Source of the DNA: an uncultured Actinomycetes bacterium
Lineage (GTDB): Bacteria > Actinomycetota > Acidimicrobiia > Acidimicrobiales > RAAP-2
DNA length: 37,872 nucleotides
Reading direction: 5' to 3'
NCBI GenBank assembly: GCA_903874965.1
Contig: CAIQUD010000085.1
Span: forward strand, 1 to 37,872
Notes under the pieces: model-generated
What the model saw: only the letters and a program-made list of their open reading frames with translations
Database searches by the model: none
What the model was told of the DNA's origin: nothing
Position numbers and translations under genes: made by a program
Shown: positions 31,389 to 37,872 of the stretch, piece after piece
Numbering within the stretch: position 1 is the stretch's first letter
Layout of the letters: every line of letters starts with the position of its first letter

Positions 31389-31422
31389 ACAATCCCGCCC
31401 GTGAGGGCGGGATTGTTGCTTC
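31389..31422 (+). terminator. Hairpin terminator after the cytochrome b cluster
   Basis: ACAATCCCGCCC at 31389-31400 pairs perfectly over 12 bp with GGGCGGGATTGT at 31405-31416 around a GTGA tetraloop. The downstream tract TGCTTCTC is poor in T, so termination may be partial. Confidence 0.75.
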
Positions 31423-31457
31423 TCAAGTTGTACAAACTCCACCAGTTGTTTTCCGAT

Positions 31458-31467
31458 AGGTATACCT
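31458..31467. promoter_or_regulatory. 10-bp palindrome upstream of the di-iron operon
   Basis: AGGTATACCT is a perfect palindrome and contains TATACC, a possible -10 element. It is placed well to be an operator for the di-iron operon, although no dedicated regulator gene adjoins it. Confidence 0.4.
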
Positions 31468-31473
31468 TGAGGT

Positions 31474-31498
31474 GAGACAGTCCGACAAAGGATGTCTC
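31474..31498 (+). promoter_or_regulatory. Leader hairpin before the di-iron operon
   Basis: GAGACA (31474-31479) pairs with TGTCTC (31493-31498). Inside, TCC pairs with GGA after a bulged G, with loop GACAAA. It ends 11 bases before the GGAGGGG ribosome-binding site at 31510-31516, so it may shape initiation or mRNA stability. Confidence 0.4.
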
Positions 31499-31518
31499 AT
31501 TGGATCAATGGAGGGGTT

Positions 31519-32616
31519 ATGACCATCGACATGGAAATGGATCTTGAGTACCTCGAGCGTGCGCAGCGAGGTGAGTTCGACCTCGGGTGGCTTCGTTCAA
31601 CAACCTCAGAGTGGGGTGTTCGAGCTACGCCATCAAAGACCGGGCTTACCCTCCGCGACATATCAATTGGTTCCTATGGTGTGATCCCCGAACATGCGCC
31701 ACGAAGGTCCATGGCGCCTCGCGGGTCAGATGTAGAAGTTGGAGTTCCAGACCTCGGCTACACGATCAATGATCGTGCGGAAGTGTGGTCAGACAATGTG
31801 ATGGACCTCTACGAAGAAGCCGTTGCGCGCCAGTGGAGCGCAACGCGAGACATTGCGTGGAACGATCTTCGACCGCTTGACCCAGACGTTGAGCATGCAA
31901 TGTGCCAGTTGGCAACTGTGCTCTCCGAGGTCGAGATGGTTGCCGCAGATTTTCCAGCCAAGTGGCTCTGGCAGATCAATCAAGACTTTGTCGAAGCAAA
32001 GATGTTCCTCTGCACCCAGGTGATGGACGAAGCTCGCCATGCCGAGGTGTTCAGGAAGCGTGCTCTCGCGAATGGCGGAGGGCTGGGGAAGGCAACAGCC
32101 GTCATTGAGCGGTTCCTCCAACTCATTCTTGACGCGAAGAGTTACGACGAGGGCTCTGCGCTCATGCACCTCCTTGGAGAAGGAATTGTGTTGTCCCTGT
32201 TCAGGGCTGGAGAGGCACTTGCTCCTTCACCGGTGGAGCAGCAGATCTTCCGACTCTGCATGCAGGACGAGGCTCGTCACGTTGCCTATGGGACCATGCA
32301 CTTGAAGTACCGCCTTGCCGCAGATCCGTCCATGGCTTCGGACTTCCACGCCTATCTCGACAAGGGCGAAGAGATCATGACCATGATCTTCTCGACACCT
32401 GAGATTGTCGAGCCCACGTCGATTCTGGCTGCCGGAAGTGTTGAAGCAGCAATGGCCCTCGGCACTGGAGCTGGCGACATTTTGCGCAAGCAAATCATTG
32501 GCGATTACTTGAAGCGCTGTCGTCATGCGGGGCTTGATCGAGCCGGTCGACTGCAACTTCCTGAGACAATGTGGTTGGACGTTCCAGGGGCAACGCTTGA
32601 AGCGGTGGCGTCATGA
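31519..32616 (+). CDS. Ferritin-like di-iron carboxylate protein (R2/AurF-like oxygenase)
   Basis: This is a predicted soluble di-iron oxygenase or oxidase of 365 aa. The four-helix-bundle ligand set is visible in order: Glu137 or Glu139 in VLSEVEMVAADFP, Glu171-x2-His174 in DEARHAEVF, Glu221 in LLGEGIVLS, and Glu251-x2-His254 in QDEARHVAYG. The helix before the bundle carries RQWSATRDIAWNDL, a pattern shared by ferritin-like proteins of actinobacteria. The preferred start is ATG 31519 after GGAGGGG; an ATG at 31492 lies inside a leader hairpin. It is coupled by ATGA to a small protein and then a ferredoxin, a likely electron donor. Substrate unknown; N-oxygenation, desaturation or hydroxylation are all possible. 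Confidence 0.85.
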   Translation: MTIDMEMDLEYLERAQRGEFDLGWLRSTTSEWGVRATPSKTGLTLRDISIGSYGVIPEHAPRRSMAPRGSDVEVGVPDLGYTINDRAEVWSDNVMDLYEEAVARQWSATRDIAWNDLRPLDPDVEHAMCQLATVLSEVEMVAADFPAKWLWQINQDFVEAKMFLCTQVMDEARHAEVFRKRALANGGGLGKATAVIERFLQLILDAKSYDEGSALMHLLGEGIVLSLFRAGEALAPSPVEQQIFRLCMQDEARHVAYGTMHLKYRLAADPSMASDFHAYLDKGEEIMTMIFSTPEIVEPTSILAAGSVEAAMALGTGAGDILRKQIIGDYLKRCRHAGLDRAGRLQLPETMWLDVPGATLEAVAS

Positions 32617-33050
32617 AGACGGCCATTCGTCCCTTCCCCTCACATGAGGTGTTCGACCAAGCTATTGCCGTTGCAGAAGCGAATGGCACCTTGGCAAGCC
32701 TCGGAGCAGCTGACCTTCGACTTGGAATTGAGGTGCTCGACGACGAGGAGAAGAACTTCTTCGGGATCACCTTTGTCGATGATGTCGTGACCGCCACTGG
32801 ACCGGTTTCTGAAGATTGGTACCGACCCGAAGTGGTGTTGTCGGCAACCGCTGCGACCTGGGAAGAGATGGTGGAGGTCATTTCTGTCAATGGCCGTGCT
32901 GATCTTGGGCACACCATCAATTCGTTGAGCCTTGCCAACACACCTGTTTCCGTCCGCGGGGACGATCCAATGGGTGAGGACAAGCTCTATCGGTTTATGG
33001 GTTCGGTCCAGGCGGTGTTTGACGCCATTGGTCAGAAGTTGGCGGTCTGA
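32613..33050 (+). CDS. Small protein between di-iron oxygenase and ferredoxin, possibly SCP2-like
   Basis: This is a 145-aa soluble protein. The N-terminus (IRPFPSHEVFDQAIAVAEANGTLASLGAADLRLGIEVLDDE) suggests a helix then a strand. The centre is a beta-sheet (FGITFVDDVVTATG), and the C-terminal part (GHTINSLSLANTPVSVRGDDPMGEDKLYRFMGSVQAVFDAIG) loosely recalls the sterol-carrier SCP2 layout, in which a sheet is followed by a closing helix that gates a lipid pocket. I am not sure of this assignment. Its start lies in the ATGA overlap with the di-iron gene and the ferredoxin follows after two bases. A role as substrate carrier or regulatory component of the oxygenase is therefore inferred. Confidence 0.65.
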   Translation: MKTAIRPFPSHEVFDQAIAVAEANGTLASLGAADLRLGIEVLDDEEKNFFGITFVDDVVTATGPVSEDWYRPEVVLSATAATWEEMVEVISVNGRADLGHTINSLSLANTPVSVRGDDPMGEDKLYRFMGSVQAVFDAIGQKLAV

Positions 33051-33052
33051 AC

Positions 33053-33454
33053 TTGGCACTCAAGATCCTCCTTGAAGAGTGCATTGGTTGCGGTGGGTGC
33101 GAGTCGACGTGTCCGACTGGAGCAATCCAACAGGGCGACGGATTTCCCGTCCTCTACGGAGTCGACCCGCTTCGCTGCAATGACTGCAATCAGTGCCTCA
33201 CGGTTTGTCCAGTCGATGGGATTGCTGTCGATCCTGAATGGGCAATTTGCCATGGGCGGGGGTGTCCCCTCGCTTCCGCCCGGCTCGAAGGCGTGGCCTG
33301 CAGCGAGGGCGGCGCAAGCTGCCCAGACTGCGGCGCCATGTTGTGGCAACGCCCCGGTGAAGCGTGGGCCTGCCCGACATGTTCCGCTGCTCCTGGAACC
33401 CATGTTGCCTCTTGCCCGAAGGCAAAGAAGGCAAAGCGGCTGCGTTCTGCCTGA
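33053..33454 (+). CDS. Two-cluster ferredoxin with C-terminal Cys-rich module
   Basis: This is a 133-aa protein with a TTG start two bases after the preceding stop. The ferredoxin part has Cys10, 13, 16, 20 (CIGCGGCESTCP) and Cys42, 45, 48, 52 (CNDCNQCLTVCP), ligands for two [4Fe-4S] clusters. It then carries Cys66, Cys71 and Cys83, followed by Cys90-x2-Cys93 and Cys107-x2-Cys110 (CPDC...CPTC), a zinc-ribbon or small rubredoxin-like knuckle, and Cys121 before a Lys-rich end. The 13-residue gap between the CxxC pairs is too short for classical rubredoxin. It is the probable electron donor of the di-iron protein two genes upstream. The extra module is unusual. Confidence 0.88.
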   Translation: MALKILLEECIGCGGCESTCPTGAIQQGDGFPVLYGVDPLRCNDCNQCLTVCPVDGIAVDPEWAICHGRGCPLASARLEGVACSEGGASCPDCGAMLWQRPGEAWACPTCSAAPGTHVASCPKAKKAKRLRSA

Positions 33455-33504
33455 TCAAATCTTGAAGAACAACTCCTAGGCTGGAAGCCTCAAGGAGGCG
33501 GCTC

Positions 33505-34161
33505 ATGGTGTTCGGATTGAGGAAGTCAAGCGCAATGGTGGAGGCCGGAGCGGCTCTTCCAGGTCGACCGACGCCACAGGTGCCGACGCGCCCCCATTTG
33601 GTTCTTGGGACATCAATGGTTGCCCCCTACCCAGAAGGCACTGAAGTTGCCTCTGTCGCGCTTGGCTGCTTCTGGGGTGCGGAACGTGCCTTCTGGACCC
33701 TGCCAGGAGTGCTGACCACGGCCGTTGGTTATCAAGGTGGCTTTACGCCGAATCCTTCGTATGAAGAAGTGTGCTCCGGTCGGACGGGCCACGCTGAAGT
33801 CGTGTTGATTGCTTTTGACCCGACGAAGCTTTCCTATGCCACGCTCCTCTCGGTGTTCTTCGAGAACCACGACCCGACGCAGGGCATGCGTCAGGGCAAT
33901 GACGTTGGAACCCAGTATCGATCCGCGATCTACACCACAACCCTTGAACAAGCGGCAATGGCGGAAGCCGCTGCTCGCTCCTTCGGTCAGCGGCTTCAAG
34001 AGAACAAGCTCGGACCCATTACGACGGAAATTACAGCCGCAGGGTCGTTCTACTTTGCCGAGGAGTACCACCAGCAGTACTTGGCCGCCAACCCGAATGG
34101 ATATTGCGGACTGGCTGGTACCGGCGTGAGCTGCCCGGTTGGCTTGTTTGCGTCGAGCTAG
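33505..34161 (+). CDS. msrA: Peptide methionine sulfoxide reductase A
   Basis: This cytoplasmic enzyme reduces the S-epimer of methionine sulfoxide in proteins. It is 218 aa, with an N-terminal arm like that of E. coli MsrA. The catalytic Cys55 is in GCFWG. The recycling cysteines Cys201 and Cys210 lie in [11 protein letters not shown], so the three-cysteine relay is complete. Conserved RTGHAEVV and [11 protein letters not shown] are present. ATG 33505 is preceded by AAGGAGG. Its end overlaps the convergent nitronate monooxygenase-like gene by four bases. No msrB is adjacent. Confidence 0.96.
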   Translation: MVFGLRKSSAMVEAGAALPGRPTPQVPTRPHLVLGTSMVAPYPEGTEVASVALGCFWGAERAFWTLPGVLTTAVGYQGGFTPNPSYEEVCSGRTGHAEVVLIAFDPTKLSYATLLSVFFENHDPTQGMRQGNDVGTQYRSAIYTTTLEQAAMAEAAARSFGQRLQENKLGPITTEITAAGSFYFAEEYHQQYLAANPNGYCGLAGTGVSCPVGLFASS

Positions 34162-35120
34162 TTAAAGCTTCGAAGGCGAGCAAGCGTTGCCTCGGCTTCG
34201 GCAACGATCTGACGAACAAGGTCACCAGCTGGAATGAGTGACGAAATCGCGCCCGCAGCTTGGCCAGCTGGGTAGCCCTCTCGGTCGGGATCAACGCCTT
34301 CAGTCTCGGGACCACCACCAAGGTGGAAGGTCTTATTGAAGGTCAGACCAAGTTGCTCTGGAAATGGCTTCAATTCTTCAGGGTGCGCTTCGAAGTAGGC
34401 GGTGGTTTCGTTCTTGATGACCCGCATGGTCTTGCCGGAAAATGCCCGGCTGATCGTCGTGCCGTCTTCGGCGGTTGCAAGCAGTCGTTCTTTGTAATGG
34501 GGGAGCCCTCGAGCTTCGGGTGTACCAATGAAGCGGGTTCCAATCCACACGCCGTCTGCTCCAAGAGCGAGAGCCGCCGCAAGTCCACGACCATCGAAGA
34601 TGCCACCGGCAGCAACGACAGGCACTCGACCCGCTACGACGTCAACCACCATTGGCACGAGTGGCATTGTTGCAACTTGGCCAGTGTGGCCTCCAGCTTC
34701 GGTGCCTTGCACAATGACGAGATCAACACCGCCATCAACTGCCCGGCGAGCATGTTCGACCTTGCCGCACATGGATCCAACGAGGACGCCATGCGTGTGA
34801 CAGAGATCAATCACCTCCGAAGGAACCCCAAGACCAGCCACGAACATCTTGGCCCCGCCTTCAATGAGGAGTTCGGTCTGCTGAATCATGCTGCCCGGCA
34901 TTGCCGTCAGGAGGTCGACGCCAAATGGCTTGCTCGTCAGTGCCTTGGTCTTGGCGATTTGTTCGACCATGGTGTCGACGCCCATGGTCGATGCACCAAG
35001 GCAGCCATAGCCACCGGCATTGCTGACGGCCGCTGCGAGTTCTGAATACGACACCCCACCCATGCCCGCGAGCATTACTGGGTGTTCAACTCCAAGCTTC
35101 TCAGTTAGCGCAGTCTTCAC
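34158..35120 (-). CDS. Nitronate monooxygenase-family FMN enzyme
   Basis: This is an FMN-binding TIM-barrel enzyme of 320 aa with a GTG start after GGAG. The N-terminus [31 protein letters not shown] is typical. His145 in GTEAGGHTG matches the catalytic histidine of the family, and phosphate-binding [28 protein letters not shown] follows. Members oxidise alkyl nitronates or, in the FabK-like branch, reduce enoyl-ACP; the sequence alone does not decide between these. It is downstream of nhaA on the same strand (46-base gap) and converges with msrA with a 4-bp overlap. Confidence 0.9.
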   Translation of the reverse strand: MKTALTEKLGVEHPVMLAGMGGVSYSELAAAVSNAGGYGCLGASTMGVDTMVEQIAKTKALTSKPFGVDLLTAMPGSMIQQTELLIEGGAKMFVAGLGVPSEVIDLCHTHGVLVGSMCGKVEHARRAVDGGVDLVIVQGTEAGGHTGQVATMPLVPMVVDVVAGRVPVVAAGGIFDGRGLAAALALGADGVWIGTRFIGTPEARGLPHYKERLLATAEDGTTISRAFSGKTMRVIKNETTAYFEAHPEELKPFPEQLGLTFNKTFHLGGGPETEGVDPDREGYPAGQAAGAISSLIPAGDLVRQIVAEAEATLARLRSFN

Positions 35121-35166
35121 GGGGGCTCCATTCAGTAGTTGTTCTCAACCTAGTGAACGACGACGA

Positions 35167-36339
35167 CTATTTGCGATTCGGCCGACCGGCGATAACTGCC
35201 ATCCCGAGGAGAAACCCAACGAGTGACGCGAGCAGGAGGGCAAGTTTGGTCGCAGCGAGGAGATCACCTCTGCCGCTGAAGGCAATGGAGGCATAGAGGA
35301 GCGGGACGGTAAAGCCAACGCCACAAAGTGCAGCTGCTCCGAGCAACTGACGCCAGGAAACGCCTCGGGGGAGACCTCCAAGATGGAACATTTGGAGGAG
35401 GGCAACACTTCCGCCAATACCGAGCACCTTTCCGAATGTTCTTGCCAACATGAGACCAATGAAGGTCGTGAGCGGTGCAGCCGAACCAAGAGGGGAAACC
35501 TTGAGGGCAATCCCCGCGTTGGCCAACACGAAGAGTGGCAAGACCACGGCATTCGACATTCGTGCAATCGGTCGCAGCAACGATGTCGATGTGGAGGGTT
35601 CTGAGCGATCTTCGCCCGTTGGGACAAGAACTCCAACAATTGCGCCAGCCAAGATTGGCTCAATGCCGGACCGTGCCATGAACCACCAGAGTGCAACTGT
35701 GGCGATGACATACGGCCATCGGGAGAAGACCTTGGTCCTCATCATGACCACCATGAGCACTACGGCAATTCCGAGCAGCGCCCAGAGCAGAACAATGGTG
35801 GTTGAGCCGGTGAAGCCAAGAGCGATCACCGAGAAGATGTCATCGGCGACGGCAAGCGCCAGCACAAAGGCACGAAGTGTCGAGGGAACTCGGGCTCCCA
35901 AGAGTTGGAGGGCGCCAAGAGCGAAGGCGACATCGGTCGCCATTGGGATGCCCCAACCCTTGAGCACGGTGGCGTCACCCCCGCCAACAAGCGCCACAAG
36001 AACGAAAACTGCTGCAGCAACCACCATGCCGCCGAGCGCCGCCACAACTGGCGAGACCGCATGTTGGCTGTCGGCCAATGCCCCATGCCGTCGTTCATGG
36101 CCAACTTCGAGACCAATGGCAAGGAAGAAGATGGTCATGAGCCCCGAGTTGATCCAGTCGAGCGTTGAGGCGAGGACGGCGGGAAGCCCTAGATCAAAAG
36201 AGAATTGGTGATGGAAGACCGTCGAATAACTTGACGAATTCAGGTTCGCCCAGAGGAGCGCGAGGCCGAGCGCAGCAAGAAGCGCGATGGCCGGCCACCG
36301 AGAGGGGAGGTCCGCGTCACTCTGATCCGGAGAACTCAC
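35167..36339 (-). CDS. nhaA: Na+/H+ antiporter NhaA
   Basis: This electrogenic antiporter exchanges sodium or lithium ions for protons across the cytoplasmic membrane. It is 390 aa from GTG 36339, close to the 388 of E. coli NhaA. Asp136 in ATDVAFALG and the Asp166-Asp167 pair in AVADDIFSVIA correspond to Asp133 and Asp163-Asp164 of E. coli. The segment after the Asp pair reads IFSVIALGF instead of the more common LGAIIVIA. The frame stays open to 36777, but this crosses the divergent MarR gene and its translation is Arg/Ser/Pro-rich noise. GATACT lies 6 bases before the GTG. It is divergent from a MarR gene with 56 bases between the starts. Confidence 0.93.
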   Translation of the reverse strand: MSSPDQSDADLPSRWPAIALLAALGLALLWANLNSSSYSTVFHHQFSFDLGLPAVLASTLDWINSGLMTIFFLAIGLEVGHERRHGALADSQHAVSPVVAALGGMVVAAAVFVLVALVGGGDATVLKGWGIPMATDVAFALGALQLLGARVPSTLRAFVLALAVADDIFSVIALGFTGSTTIVLLWALLGIAVVLMVVMMRTKVFSRWPYVIATVALWWFMARSGIEPILAGAIVGVLVPTGEDRSEPSTSTSLLRPIARMSNAVVLPLFVLANAGIALKVSPLGSAAPLTTFIGLMLARTFGKVLGIGGSVALLQMFHLGGLPRGVSWRQLLGAAALCGVGFTVPLLYASIAFSGRGDLLAATKLALLLASLVGFLLGMAVIAGRPNRK

Positions 36340-36345
36340 TGAATC

Positions 36346-36351
36346 AGTATC
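36346..36351 (-). promoter_or_regulatory. -10 box of a probable leaderless nhaA promoter
   Basis: On the minus strand GATACT is followed by GATTCA and GTG 36339. It differs from TANNNT only at the first base and supports the start chosen for nhaA. Confidence 0.4.
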
Positions 36352-36363
36352 GCCGCGACACGG

Positions 36364-36374
36364 CCTGCAACAGG
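36364..36374. promoter_or_regulatory. Inverted repeat in the nhaA/marR gap
   Basis: CCTGCAACAGG is a perfect inverted repeat of four bases around CAA. It lies between the two divergent -10 boxes and is a possible MarR half of a wider operator. Confidence 0.35.
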
Positions 36375-36380
36375 AACCTT

Positions 36381-36386
36381 TAGAAT
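36381..36386 (+). promoter_or_regulatory. -10 box of the marR gene
   Basis: TAGAAT lies 9 bases before GTG 36396, giving a transcript with almost no leader. Confidence 0.5.
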
Positions 36387-36390
36387 AAAA

Positions 36391-36404
36391 CTGTTGTGAA
36401 ACAG
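36391..36404. promoter_or_regulatory. Inverted repeat over the marR start codon
   Basis: CTGTT and AACAG flank GTGA, so the repeat covers the GTG start and probable transcription start. Binding there by the MarR product would block its own transcript. This is a candidate autoregulatory operator. Confidence 0.45.
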
Positions 36405-36884
36405 AACAATCTCTCGAAACAAGCAGATGACTTCGCCCGTCAGTTTCTCCTGTGGTCCTTCCGCGTGCGGAAGGAAACGGCGGAAGATCCGCCGGAAAAT
36501 GCGCTTGTTGCGGCGGTTCGGGCAGATGATTCGCTCGCTCCACGTCACCTGGTGGCCATTGCAGTGATCTCAATTTCAGGAGAATTGACGGTCTCTGAAC
36601 TCGCTGAGTCTGACGGAATTGCCGTGTCGACCGCTTCGCTCCTCGTGAGCAAGCTCGTCGATGCAGGTTTGGTCGTTCGTCGGGAGGATCCGGAGGATCG
36701 TCGGCGGATCTGGTTGTCGATTCATCCCGACTATCGAGCTGAGGGAGAAGCGATCTTGGAGCAGCGCCTTGCGCCACTCCGACGCGTCTATGAGCGATTT
36801 ACTGCTCAAGAAATGGCCACCGTGCTCGAGGTGCTCGACGCGTTGGCACTTGAAGTTTCCGTATTCAACAACCAAGAAAAGTGA
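36396..36884 (+). CDS. MarR-family transcriptional regulator
   Basis: This is a dimeric winged-helix regulator of 162 aa with a GTG start. Residues about 45-115 form the DNA-binding domain, with a recognition helix around SELAESDGIAVSTASLLVSKLVDAGLVVRREDPEDRRRIWLSIH, where the DRR wing is typical. It lies 10 bases before an MMPL-type transporter gene on the same strand and is divergent from nhaA. The simplest model is repression of the transporter and itself; control of nhaA is possible because the promoters share 56 bases. Confidence 0.92.
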   Translation: MKQNNLSKQADDFARQFLLWSFRVRKETAEDPPENALVAAVRADDSLAPRHLVAIAVISISGELTVSELAESDGIAVSTASLLVSKLVDAGLVVRREDPEDRRRIWLSIHPDYRAEGEAILEQRLAPLRRVYERFTAQEMATVLEVLDALALEVSVFNNQEK

Positions 36885-36894
36885 GCAAGAACTC

Positions 36895-37872
36895 ATGGTA
36901 AATCGTTTCTACGAAGCCCTCGGCCGGACTGTCGTTCGGTGGCGGTGGGTCGTTCTGGTGCTGTGGTTCGTGGCTGCAGGCATTGCCTCGTCACTCCCAC
37001 AGATGGCGACTGAGTCGCAGAACCAGTCGAGTTCGTTCCTTCCTGCTTCGGCGCCAAGCCAGAAGGCCGCGGCCCTGCTGACGCCACTCGTTGGATCGAC
37101 GACGACGGCGCAACTCCAGGCGGTTTCTGTGTCGTCAACGGGTGCGTTCACGCCAACGGATCTCACGGCGCTCAAGGCGGTTGAGAACAAGGTCGCTGCC
37201 GTCAAGCATGTGACAGGGGTCAGCGTCGTTGGGATTGCGCACTCGAGTGATGCAGCCCAATTGCTCATCAAGACCAATGTGCCGTTCTTCAATCAACAAT
37301 TGCTCTCGACCACCTTTACGTCGGTCAAAGACGCCATTGCGAGTGTTCCGCTTCGAGCTGGGTTGAATGTCTATCCAGCTGGGCAAACTGCAGATTCTCT
37401 TGAAGGTGGCGGCAAGACCAAGTCGCAGAACACGACCATTGAACTGTTCTCGTTACTTTTCATCTTGGCGCTTCTCTTCCTCATTTTCCGTTCCGTTCTC
37501 GCGCCAATCTTGATTGTCATTCCAGCGGTCATGGTGTCGGCAATTGCGAGCGGCATCATTGGTGAACTTGGCGTGCATGGCCTCAAGATCTCGGCCATTG
37601 CTGTCTTTCTCCTGACGGTGCTCGTGCTTGGTGCAGGAGTTGACTACGGGCTGTTCTTGGTCTTTCGAGTTCGAGAGGAAATTGAAAAGGGAAGCGATCA
37701 CCGAAGCGCAGTCATTGAAGGCATCCACAAAGTTGGTGAGTCGATTACCGCTTCAGCAGGCACCGTGGTGGTCGCCTTGCTGACCGTGCTCTCTGCGACG
37801 TTCGGGATTTATCACGATCTCGCGATTCCTCTTGCCGTTGGGATTGTCGTCATGTTGATTGCCGGCTTGACC
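36895..37872 (+). CDS. MMPL-family membrane transporter, 3' end missing
   Basis: The frame from ATG 36895 is open to the end of the window (326 residues). MMPL proteins are RND-like exporters of lipids or drugs in actinobacteria. TM1 lies at about 15-35, followed by an outer domain to about residue 180. Several helices follow, with the diagnostic GAGVDYGLFLVFRVREE (about 247-263) whose Asp-Tyr pair sits in the proton-relay helix. The Asn-Gln-Ser-Ser-Ser-Phe-Leu-Pro stretch after TM1 is also typical. It follows the MarR gene by 10 bases and is probably under its control. Confidence 0.92.
   Translation, partial: MVNRFYEALGRTVVRWRWVVLVLWFVAAGIASSLPQMATESQNQSSSFLPASAPSQKAAALLTPLVGSTTTAQLQAVSVSSTGAFTPTDLTALKAVENKVAAVKHVTGVSVVGIAHSSDAAQLLIKTNVPFFNQQLLSTTFTSVKDAIASVPLRAGLNVYPAGQTADSLEGGGKTKSQNTTIELFSLLFILALLFLIFRSVLAPILIVIPAVMVSAIASGIIGELGVHGLKISAIAVFLLTVLVLGAGVDYGLFLVFRVREEIEKGSDHRSAVIEGIHKVGESITASAGTVVVALLTVLSATFGIYHDLAIPLAVGIVVMLIAGLT

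Noticed and set aside
34260-35045. 261-residue open frame opposite the nitronate monooxygenase-like gene
   Set aside because: The opposite strand encodes a clear FMN enzyme. This frame is Cys/His/Asn-rich with no recognisable fold.
35450-36211. 253-residue open frame on the plus strand opposite nhaA
   Set aside because: Low-complexity Ala/Thr/Ser translation without motifs; it mirrors codon bias of the real antiporter gene.
36340-36777. N-terminal extension of the nhaA frame
   Set aside because: It runs through the divergent MarR gene and encodes an Arg/Pro/Ser-rich stretch not found in NhaA. A GTG start at 36339 gives the normal length.

Overview
The window is a dense, fairly GC-rich stretch of bacterial chromosome. 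It looks actinobacterial: a wax ester synthase/diacylglycerol acyltransferase (WS/DGAT), an MprAB-like two-component pair, many GTG starts, and many genes that seem to be leaderless, with a TANNNT -10 box ending 6-7 nt before the start codon. The three-gene cytochrome b cluster and modest GC would suit Acidimicrobiia or a related lineage, but the class is an inference. I see no prophage, insertion sequence, CRISPR array or rRNA.

Layout. 1-601 is the end of a collagen-like (Gly-Ala-Thr)n protein. 602-953 has no gene and is followed by tRNA-Leu(UAG). 1123-3898 holds clpP and a Wzm/Wzt-type polysaccharide ABC exporter, converging with a HAD-IB phosphatase. 4806-5441 is a 1-Cys peroxiredoxin. 5501-8461 is a histidine kinase/response regulator operon divergent from a secreted DUF5666-like protein. 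8527-11015 is oligoribonuclease, divergent from dUTPase plus WS/DGAT. tRNA-Gly(GCC) follows. 11171-14794 has two multi-pass membrane proteins (one or both GT-C like) and a truncated CDF-type transporter. 14838-18044 has a GH36 alpha-galactosidase divergent from a sulfatase/phosphonate monoester hydrolase. 18033-20246 is a TetR/DHA2-MFS efflux pair with a duplicated operator. 20336-23051 is a polar amino acid ABC importer. 23085-27690 holds a CoA transferase, an unknown protein, a nitroreductase, and an EthD/SnoaL/redoxin cluster. 27671-29460 is an ABC-2 exporter.

29592-31365 is a three-gene membrane complex: a one-helix protein, a diheme cytochrome b6-like subunit, and a two-helix protein with a large outer domain. 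There is no Rieske or c-type partner in the window. It is followed by 31519-33454, a translationally coupled trio: a di-iron carboxylate oxygenase-like protein, a small partner, and a Cys-rich ferredoxin with an added CxxC...CxxC module. These two clusters are the best candidates for poorly described biology. The window closes with msrA, a nitronate monooxygenase-like gene, nhaA divergent from a MarR regulator, and the start of an MMPL transporter.

Two general features stand out. Five convergent gene pairs overlap at their 3' ends by 4-20 bp. The clear hairpin terminators all carry GNRA tetraloops, and one such hairpin lies inside the first codons of the amino acid permease gene.
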